Positions 6,446 through 11,362 of a DNA stretch of 11,362 bases are shown here, piece after piece (position 1 is the stretch's first letter; every line of letters begins with the position of its first letter). Source of the stretch: Sediminibacterium sp. (GTDB taxonomy: Bacteria > Bacteroidota > Bacteroidia > Chitinophagales > Chitinophagaceae); NCBI GenBank assembly GCA_030832695.1, contig JAURIP010000025.1:1-11362 (forward strand), in the 5' to 3' direction. The notes below the pieces were generated by a model. It saw only the letters and a list, made by a program, of their open reading frames with translations. It made no database searches and was not told where the DNA came from. Made by a program: the position numbers and the translations under genes.

Positions 6446-7195
6446 ATGCGAGCAATGATTTTAGCGGCAGGATTAGGTACCAGATTAAAACCCTTTACCA
6501 ATCATCATCCCAAGGCATTGGCCTTGGTGAATGGGAAAACTTTATTACAACGCAATATTGAATACTTACAAGCATATGGCATTTGTGAAGTGGTGGTAAA
6601 TGTGCATCATTTTAGTGATCAAATAATTCGTGCTGTTCAAGAAAATAATGGTTGGGGATCTGGAATAACCATTTCAGATGAATCTGGTGAAGTATTAGAA
6701 ACAGGTGGTGGCGTTTTATTTGCAGCCGATTATTTTAAGAATCAAGCTGCTTGGTTGGTGATGAATGCGGATATTTTAACCACATTGCCGTTAGATAAAA
6801 TGATTGCTGCTGATAATTTATTACGTGATGAAAATGAAAATTATATTGGTACATTAGCGGTAACCAATCGAACGACGAGTCGTAATTTGTTATTTAATCA
6901 AAAAGGGGTTTTGATCGGGTGGAAAAATAATACCACATTGGAGGAAAAATGGGCAATTGCAAAAACAAGTTTTAATGATGCTAATAACATTGTCCCCAAA
7001 GCATTTAGCGGTATACAAATCATACATGCACCTTTTTTTACTGCATTAAAATTGCAAGGAAAATTTTCACTAATTGATGCTTATTTGCAAATAGCTACTA
7101 CAAATACGATTGGTTATTATGACCATAGTGATTCAATTTTAATGGATGTAGGCAAGCCTGAAAATCTTGAAAAGGCGGCAACTTTATTTCCTTAA
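6446..7195 (+). CDS. murU: Sugar-1-phosphate nucleotidyltransferase, MurU-like
   Basis: A 249-residue cytoplasmic nucleotidyltransferase of the Rossmann-like GT-A/NTP_transferase fold. It shows the signature loop LAAGLGTRLKPFT (6-18) with PKAL (22-25), sugar-site LETGGG (84-89), metal Asp109 in MNADIL, and a second metal Asp234 in MDVGKPENL. Short length and lack of a left-handed beta-helix tail separate it from GlmU and GalU and fit MurU, which makes UDP-MurNAc from MurNAc-1-phosphate and UTP in Pseudomonas cell-wall recycling. The upstream AmgK-like kinase (23 bp away) supplies the expected C1-phosphate substrate, which is the main support for the specific name. Other possibilities are mannose-1-phosphate guanylyltransferase or a relative acting on GlcNAc-1-phosphate. 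The stop lies 17 bp from the convergent membrane acetyltransferase gene, with no clear terminator between them. Confidence 0.82.
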   Translation: MRAMILAAGLGTRLKPFTNHHPKALALVNGKTLLQRNIEYLQAYGICEVVVNVHHFSDQIIRAVQENNGWGSGITISDESGEVLETGGGVLFAADYFKNQAAWLVMNADILTTLPLDKMIAADNLLRDENENYIGTLAVTNRTTSRNLLFNQKGVLIGWKNNTTLEEKWAIAKTSFNDANNIVPKAFSGIQIIHAPFFTALKLQGKFSLIDAYLQIATTNTIGYYDHSDSILMDVGKPENLEKAATLFP

Positions 7196-7212
7196 AACTT
7201 AGTTCCACTAAA

Positions 7213-8367
7213 TTATACGCGGATATAAATTTTCTTTTTATCTAGCAAGTAGGCTATCGTTCCCATGAAGGCAATGATACATAAAGCATACAATAAGGAG
7301 CCAATGCGTAAATCACTGGCAACATCCTTACATACATTTTGGTAAAACCAAGGTAGTGCATTGGTATAAACAGGCTCGCCTTTTTCATCTATATGATCCA
7401 CCCATCTTAATAAAGCTAAAACGCGTGGTAAAAATCCACTCAATACGAAAATGAATAATGGATTTTTTCCAAACACATCAAAAAATTGGCTCCATCTTCC
7501 TTTGGCATTATTAAACTCTAATAAATAAATAAACATACTCAAAGTAACGATAGCCAAACCTGAGGTATAAAAAACATAACTACTGGTCCATATTTTTTTA
7601 TTAATAGGAAAACTAAAATCCCAAATAAACCCTACTAAAACAAGTACTACACCTGTTAATAATAATTTAGCAAGCATTTCAAAATTCTTTCCTTTCAATT
7701 GAATATACTCACCTACTAAAAATCCAAATATTACTTGCACGATTGCTGGTAGCGTACTAGTCAAACCTTCTGGATCAAATGGCACGCCTTCCCCTTTATA
7801 AATATGTGATATTCCTAAAATATTAAAATCAATGGCATTGCCAAAATAGCCTGATAAACTATAAGGATGACCTGCCGCACCTAGTGCAAAACTGAGTACC
7901 CAATAAATTACCAATATCATCATGCCAATAAAAAGTGCCATCCGAGATTTTCCGTAATAAATGATCACAGATGCAAAAAAGTAGCATAAAGCAATTCTTT
8001 GTAACACCCCTAAAATGCGCACATTTTCCCAGGGTTTAAACACAAGGCCTGTATCGCTCCATTTTACAAAGGGGCTCCAATTTAAAAACAAGCCTATTAG
8101 AAATATAAGTATCGTTCTTTTGATTACTTTTTTCCAAAATTCGCTGCTATTTCCTTGTTGCAATTGGGGCATCACAAATGACATCGCATTACCCACGGCA
8201 AATAAGAAAAAGGGGAACACCAAATCGGTAGGCGTACAACCATGCCAACTGGCGTGGGCTAAGGGGCTAAAAGTGTTGGACCAGGAACCGGGATTGTTTA
8301 CTAAAATCATGAGCGCAACGGTAGCACCTCTAAAAACATCTAATGAATAATATCTTTCCTTGGTCAT
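7213..8367 (-). CDS. Membrane acetyltransferase of the HGSNAT/DUF5009 (COG4299) family
   Basis: A 384-residue polytopic inner-membrane protein with about ten hydrophobic segments. The family signature is clear: SLDVFRG (8-14), HASWHGCTPTDLVFPFFLF (38-56), a RILGVLQRIALCY helix, FDPEGLTSTLPAI, KKIWTSSYV and FGKNPLFIF. His38 corresponds to the acetyl-accepting His of human heparan-alpha-glucosaminide N-acetyltransferase (HASWNG), which carries acetyl from acetyl-CoA across the membrane to a terminal glucosamine. Bacterial members are poorly characterised; some sit in GlcNAc-use clusters and are called NagX. It converges on murU and diverges from rfbB, so it forms its own transcript. Its position between amino-sugar salvage and nucleotide-sugar genes fits acetylation of a wall or surface glycan, but this is inferred. 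The start is chosen because the signature begins eight residues in. Confidence 0.85.
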   Translation of the reverse strand: MTKERYYSLDVFRGATVALMILVNNPGSWSNTFSPLAHASWHGCTPTDLVFPFFLFAVGNAMSFVMPQLQQGNSSEFWKKVIKRTILIFLIGLFLNWSPFVKWSDTGLVFKPWENVRILGVLQRIALCYFFASVIIYYGKSRMALFIGMMILVIYWVLSFALGAAGHPYSLSGYFGNAIDFNILGISHIYKGEGVPFDPEGLTSTLPAIVQVIFGFLVGEYIQLKGKNFEMLAKLLLTGVVLVLVGFIWDFSFPINKKIWTSSYVFYTSGLAIVTLSMFIYLLEFNNAKGRWSQFFDVFGKNPLFIFVLSGFLPRVLALLRWVDHIDEKGEPVYTNALPWFYQNVCKDVASDLRIGSLLYALCIIAFMGTIAYLLDKKKIYIRV

Positions 8368-8414
8368 AGCTTAAAGTTTTATAAATTACTTAGTAATATA
8401 TATCATCGTTTTAA

Positions 8415-8422
8415 TATCTTTG
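8415..8422 (+). promoter_or_regulatory. Candidate -7 promoter element for rfbB (TATCTTTG)
   Basis: TATCTTTG fits the Bacteroidota -7 consensus TAnnTTTG and lies 17 bp before the rfbB ATG, giving a short leader. No good TTG -33 box is visible. Its TTTG half is part of the inverted repeat TTTGTA-AGA-TACAAA (8419-8433), shared with the opposite promoter. Confidence 0.5.
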
Positions 8423-8429
8423 TAAGATA

Positions 8430-8437
8430 CAAAATTA
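8430..8437 (-). promoter_or_regulatory. Candidate -7 promoter element for the leftward acetyltransferase gene (TAATTTTG)
   Basis: Read leftward, TAATTTTG fits TAnnTTTG and lies 62 bp before the ATG at 8367. It faces the rfbB -7 element across a 15-bp inverted repeat (8419-8433), so the two divergent genes may compete for polymerase or share a regulator. Confidence 0.4.
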
Positions 8438-8439
8438 AG

Positions 8440-9534
8440 ATGCAAAAAAATATATTAATCACAGGTGGTGCGGGATTTATTGGGTCACATGTGGTGCGTT
8501 TAATGGTGAACAAATATCCTGATTATCAAATCTTTAATTTGGATGCCCTAACCTATGCGGGTAATTTAGAAAATTTAAAGGATATCGAAAATGCCCCTAA
8601 TTATCATTTTGTAAAAGCTACTATTTTAGACGCAGATATATTAAAGGAAATTTTTGAAAAAAATGCTATTTCTGATGTGATTCATTTGGCAGCTGAATCG
8701 CACGTGGATAGATCGATTGTTTCTCCGCTCGATTTTGTTTATACCAATGTGATTGGTACCGTTAATTTATTAAATACGGCAAAGGAATTTTGGAAAGCGG
8801 ATTTAAGTTATGAAAATGCGCATGATGGAACTTGGGAGAAAAAAAGAGATCATTTATTTTATCATGTTTCTACCGATGAAGTATACGGCAGTTTAGGAAA
8901 GGAGGGATTGTTTACCGAAACTACTGCTTATGATCCTAATTCGCCTTATTCTGCAAGTAAAGCGGCTAGTGATCATTTTGTTAGGGCCTATGGAGAAACC
9001 TATCATTTGCCAATTGTGATTTCAAATTGCTCTAATAATTATGGACCGAATCATTTTCCTGAAAAATTAATTCCATTATTTATTCATAATATTATCAATA
9101 AAAAGTCATTGCCCGTATACGGGGATGGTTTGTATACGCGTGATTGGTTGTATGTAAAAGATCATGCACGTGCTATTGATATTATTTTTCATGAAGGTAA
9201 AAAAGCAGACACTTATAATATTGGCGGATTTAACGAATGGACCAATATTGATTTGGTTAAATTAATGTGTGCTCAAATGGATGTTAAATTGGGTCGTGCG
9301 GCTGGAGAAAGTGAAGCGCTGATTACTTATGTTAAAGATCGTCCGGGGCATGATCGACGTTATGCTATTGACGCAACTAAATTGAATAAGGAATTAGGTT
9401 GGTCTCCTTCTGTTACTTTTGAACAAGGTTTAGGGGAAACCATCGAATGGTATTTAAGCAATGGACCTTGGTTGGAAAATGTAACCAGTGGTGCCTATCA
9501 AGCTTATTATAGCGATATGTATAGTAATCGTTAA
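8440..9534 (+). CDS. rfbB: dTDP-glucose 4,6-dehydratase
   Basis: A 364-residue extended short-chain dehydrogenase that turns dTDP-glucose into dTDP-4-dehydro-6-deoxyglucose, second step of dTDP-rhamnose synthesis in the cytoplasm. The NAD loop is TGGAGFIGSH (8-17). HLAAESHVDRS follows at about 82-92. The STDEVYG motif (144-150) supplies the Thr, Asp and Glu used in dehydration, and Tyr170/Lys174 (YSASK) form the YxxxK pair. SNNYGPNHFPEKLIPLFI (198-215) and YVKDHARAI are typical of the RfbB/RmlB branch and separate it from other sugar epimerases. Length is normal. It leads the rightward rfb group, with a candidate TAnnTTTG promoter just upstream, and rfbC follows after 71 bp. No irregularities were seen. 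Confidence 0.96.
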   Translation: MQKNILITGGAGFIGSHVVRLMVNKYPDYQIFNLDALTYAGNLENLKDIENAPNYHFVKATILDADILKEIFEKNAISDVIHLAAESHVDRSIVSPLDFVYTNVIGTVNLLNTAKEFWKADLSYENAHDGTWEKKRDHLFYHVSTDEVYGSLGKEGLFTETTAYDPNSPYSASKAASDHFVRAYGETYHLPIVISNCSNNYGPNHFPEKLIPLFIHNIINKKSLPVYGDGLYTRDWLYVKDHARAIDIIFHEGKKADTYNIGGFNEWTNIDLVKLMCAQMDVKLGRAAGESEALITYVKDRPGHDRRYAIDATKLNKELGWSPSVTFEQGLGETIEWYLSNGPWLENVTSGAYQAYYSDMYSNR

Positions 9535-9605
9535 TTGGGTAATCCTTAATCGCGAAAGAAATAATCAATCGGAATAATAAATAATAATAAAGCCAATTCT
9601 TAAGA

Positions 9606-10157
9606 ATGAAAATTGAAAATACACCGTTAAAAGATTGTTTTATTATTCACGATACTGTTCATGGAGATGCAAGGGGCTATTTTATTGAGACCTTTAATCA
9701 AAGAGATTTTGCAGCGGCTACCGGATTAGATCTTGTTTTTGTGCAGGATAATCAATCTAGATCATCTAAAGGCGTTTTACGCGGGTTGCACATGCAAAAA
9801 GGAGATGCAGCACAAGCAAAATTGGTAAGGGTAATAGAAGGGGCCGTATTGGATATCGCAGTTGATTTAAGAAAAGGCTCCCCTAGTTTTGGACAACATT
9901 ATGCGATTGAGCTAACGGCGGATAATCACAAACAATTTTATGTGCCAAGTGGTTTTGCGCATGGTTTTGTGGTATTAACCGAGACGGCTACTTTTTTATA
10001 TAAGGTAGATAAATTTTATCAACCTGGAAATGAGGTGGGGATTATGTATAATGACAAGGATTTAAATATAGATTGGAAATTGCCTACATCGGAATTAATA
10101 TTTTCTGAAAAAGATAAAACATTGGGAAGCTTTGCGGAATACGCAGCGAGTTTATAA
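9606..10157 (+). CDS. rfbC: dTDP-4-dehydrorhamnose 3,5-epimerase
   Basis: A 183-residue cupin-fold epimerase that acts at C3 and C5 of dTDP-4-dehydro-6-deoxyglucose to give dTDP-4-dehydro-L-rhamnose. The catalytic base His62 lies in VLRGLHMQ, and Tyr132 in FLYKV matches the proton-donor Tyr of Salmonella RfbC (His63, Tyr133). QDNQSRSSKG (47-56), VRVIEGAVLDIAVDLR (74-89) and FYVPSGFAHGF (111-121) are further family markers. Having both His and Tyr favours a true 3,5-epimerase over 3-epimerase or isomerase relatives. Length is normal. It sits between rfbB (71 bp) and rfbA (125 bp), and the latter gap carries a duplicated start region. Confidence 0.95.
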   Translation: MKIENTPLKDCFIIHDTVHGDARGYFIETFNQRDFAAATGLDLVFVQDNQSRSSKGVLRGLHMQKGDAAQAKLVRVIEGAVLDIAVDLRKGSPSFGQHYAIELTADNHKQFYVPSGFAHGFVVLTETATFLYKVDKFYQPGNEVGIMYNDKDLNIDWKLPTSELIFSEKDKTLGSFAEYAASL

Positions 10158-10189
10158 AAAACTAAAAAGTAGACATTATGATTTGAGCA

Positions 10190-10200
10190 CAATGTGCGAA
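10190..10200. repeat. Small inverted repeat in the rfbC-rfbA gap
   Basis: GCACAATGTGC is a perfect 5-bp inverted repeat around one base at about this position, with partial symmetry continuing into the flanking T and A runs. It could be a weak attenuating hairpin or an operator; there is no T tail of terminator quality. Chance is possible. Confidence 0.25.
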
Positions 10201-10202
10201 AA

Positions 10203-10286
10203 CATAAACACAAATAAAAAACAAAAATTAGGTTTATGAGATGAACATCCATAAACACAGATAAAAAACAAAAATTAGGTTTATGA
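10203..10286 (+). repeat. Tandem 37-bp duplication of the rfbA start region, with a two-codon ORF
   Basis: Copies at 10203-10239 and 10250-10286 differ at one base (CACAA versus CACAG) and are offset by 47 bp. Each ends in TTAGGTTTATGA. In copy 2 the ATG (10283) is the rfbA start; in copy 1 the matching ATG (10236) opens ATG-AGA-TGA, a two-codon ORF. The leader of rfbA thus holds a decoy copy of its own initiation region. Near identity suggests a recent event or continued selection. Confidence 0.85.
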
Positions 10287-11143
10287 AGGGAATCATATTA
10301 GCAGGCGGATCAGGTACAAGATTGTATCCAATCACCAAGGGAATTAGTAAGCAATTAATGCCTATCTATGATAAGCCAATGATTTATTATCCCTTGTCTG
10401 TGTTGATGTTGGCAGGTATTAAGGAGGTGTTAATCATTACAACACCCGAGGACAATGATCAATTTAAAAGATTATTAGGAGATGGTTCTGAGATTGGTTG
10501 TCAGTTTAGTTATGCAGTGCAAGCAGTACCTAATGGACTCGCGCAAGCATTTGTGATTGGTGCTGATTTTGTTGGAAAGGACAAAGTTGCATTAGTATTA
10601 GGAGATAATATATTTTATGGCGCAGGCTTTAGTAAGTTAGTACAATCCTTTAATGATGTGGAAGGTGCAGCGGTATTTGCTTATGAAGTGAATGACCCTG
10701 AGCGTTACGGTGTAGTTGAATTTGATGCGCATAATAATGCTTTATCATTAGAAGAAAAACCCAAAGCACCTAAGTCAAATTTTGCTGTGCCTGGTTTGTA
10801 TTTTTATGATAATCAAGTAGTAGAAATTGCTAAAAACATTCCTGCTTCCCCAAGAGGCGAATATGAAATTACAGATGTCAATAAGGTTTACTTGGAGCGT
10901 AAGCAGTTACAAGTAGGTATCATGAATCGAGGTACTGCCTGGTTAGATACCGGCACTTTTGAATCCTTAGCAGATGCTTGCGAGTTTGTTCGTGTTATTG
11001 AAAAACGTCAAAGCCAAAAGATAGGCTGTATTGAGGAAGTGGCATTTAGAATGGGCTTTATTGATAAATCACAACTAATGGTATTAGCTGATAAGTATGC
11101 CAAAAGTGGCTATGGTGAATATTTGAGGAACCTAAAAAAGTAG
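10283..11143 (+). CDS. rfbA: Glucose-1-phosphate thymidylyltransferase
   Basis: A 286-residue nucleotidyltransferase that makes dTDP-glucose from glucose-1-phosphate and dTTP, the first step of the pathway that RfbB and RfbC continue. The nucleotide loop is [13 protein letters not shown] (6-18) with [18 protein letters not shown] (22-39), typical of RmlA. PNGLAQAF (83-90), metal Asp108 in [12 protein letters not shown] (157-160), GEYEITDVN (192-200) and metal Asp222 in WLDTGT complete the site. Length is as usual (about 290). The ATG used here lies at the end of the second copy of a duplicated leader segment; an upstream ATG in copy 1 is followed at once by a stop. No rfbD follows: the next gene is a MerR-type regulator, so the reductase must be elsewhere or another deoxysugar is the product. 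Confidence 0.96.
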   Translation: MKGIILAGGSGTRLYPITKGISKQLMPIYDKPMIYYPLSVLMLAGIKEVLIITTPEDNDQFKRLLGDGSEIGCQFSYAVQAVPNGLAQAFVIGADFVGKDKVALVLGDNIFYGAGFSKLVQSFNDVEGAAVFAYEVNDPERYGVVEFDAHNNALSLEEKPKAPKSNFAVPGLYFYDNQVVEIAKNIPASPRGEYEITDVNKVYLERKQLQVGIMNRGTAWLDTGTFESLADACEFVRVIEKRQSQKIGCIEEVAFRMGFIDKSQLMVLADKYAKSGYGEYLRNLKK

Positions 11144-11231
11144 GGTTACAAATTAATCAAAAAAGGGGGGGGATGAATCACTTTTTTTCAAGTAGGCAGT
11201 TACTTTGTCCTATTAAAAATGGCTTTTTCAT

Positions 11232-11267
11232 ATAAACAATGAACAATTTTTGAAAATCATTGTTTAT
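11232..11267. promoter_or_regulatory. Perfect 11-bp inverted repeat before the MerR-family gene
   Basis: ATAAACAATGA (11232-11242) and TCATTGTTTAT (11257-11267) are perfect inverted arms separated by 14 bp. The right arm ends 5 bp before the ATG at 11273. MerR-family dimers bind inverted repeats near their own promoters, so an autoregulatory operator is plausible; an RNA hairpin over the start region is the alternative. The rest of the gap (11144-11231) shows an 8-G run and T-rich DNA but no clear terminator. Confidence 0.5.
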
Positions 11268-11272
11268 TTAGT

Positions 11273-11362
11273 ATGTCAACATACTCCATTAAGGATTTAG
11301 AACAGGTTTCTGGGATTAAAGCCCATACCATTCGTATATGGGAGCAGCGCTATCGTTTTTTA
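11273..11362 (+). CDS. MerR-family transcriptional regulator, N-terminal fragment cut by the window end
   Basis: The last 90 bases encode 30 codons from an ATG with no stop. The peptide contains YSIKDLEQVSGIKAHTIRIW followed by EQRYRFL, the winged helix-turn-helix start of MerR proteins: the IKDLEQVSGI helix pair, then HTIRIWEQRY in place of the usual HTLRYYE. The RIWEQRY form is typical of MerR regulators that carry a C-terminal cobalamin-binding domain (CarH/LitR type) in many bacteria, but that part is beyond the window, so light or B12 sensing is only a possibility. A perfect inverted repeat precedes the start. Confidence 0.82.
   Translation, partial: MSTYSIKDLEQVSGIKAHTIRIWEQRYRFL

Noticed and set aside
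8015..8350. 111-codon rightward frame antisense to the membrane acetyltransferase
   Set aside because: The opposite strand encodes a strongly conserved family signature throughout this interval; the frame has no recognisable domain.
10019..10258. 79-codon leftward frame over the end of rfbC and the rfbC-rfbA gap
   Set aside because: Mostly antisense to rfbC, low-complexity Phe/Leu-rich composition, no recognisable domain; part of it comes from the duplicated leader.
11165..11172. Run of eight G residues after rfbA
   Set aside because: Could be a phase-variable tract, but it lies well over 50 bp from any promoter element I can identify and outside any coding frame; no mechanism is supported.
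1..11362. A defence system, CRISPR array, prophage or complete insertion sequence
   Set aside because: All large frames are assigned to metabolic, repair or envelope families; no regularly spaced repeats, transposase, integrase or toxin-antitoxin pair was seen.

Overview
The window looks like chromosomal DNA from a low-GC Bacteroidota bacterium, probably of the Chitinophagaceae/Sphingobacteriia type (inferred without database access). The signs are A/T-rich intergenic DNA, few Shine-Dalgarno sequences, -7 promoter elements of the form TAnnTTTG, a CarB half that ends without the MGS regulatory domain, and a fused sugar kinase/RapZ-C protein. No tRNA, rRNA, CRISPR array or complete insertion sequence was seen.

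Left part (1-4860). A secreted M28-family metallopeptidase reads rightward and converges on a leftward group: umuD, umuC and a stand-alone C-terminal half of the carbamoyl-phosphate synthase large subunit. The convergent gap (1444-1694) holds a MITE-like inverted-repeat element and a three-hairpin array that should act as a strong, mainly leftward, terminator. The UmuD homologue aligns without gaps to E. coli UmuD, but both catalytic residues are replaced (Ser to Ala, Lys to Arg) while the cleavage-site Gly-Phe is kept. Three inverted repeats lie just upstream and probably form its control region. Upstream again, a 43-codon reading frame resembling the end of an outer-membrane beta-barrel gene still has a hairpin terminator behind it.

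Middle part (4983-8367). A two-gene unit encodes an AmgK-like anomeric amino-sugar kinase fused to the C-terminal, amino-sugar-phosphate-sensing domain of RapZ, followed by a MurU-like nucleotidyltransferase. Together they suggest salvage of peptidoglycan amino sugars to UDP-MurNAc or UDP-GlcNAc. A convergent gene encodes a membrane acetyltransferase of the HGSNAT/DUF5009 type, whose known eukaryotic relative acetylates glucosamine, so the theme may extend to it.

Right part (8440-11143). rfbB, rfbC and rfbA read rightward and convert glucose-1-phosphate to dTDP-4-dehydro-L-rhamnose for surface polysaccharide. No rfbD reductase is present in the window. The gap before rfbA carries a duplicated translation-initiation region with a two-codon ORF. 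The window ends in the first 30 codons of a MerR-family regulator preceded by a perfect 11-bp inverted repeat.

The most notable items are the protease-dead UmuD with its palindromic control region, the kinase-RapZ-C fusion, and the split CarB. No wholly new multi-gene system can be claimed from the sequence alone.
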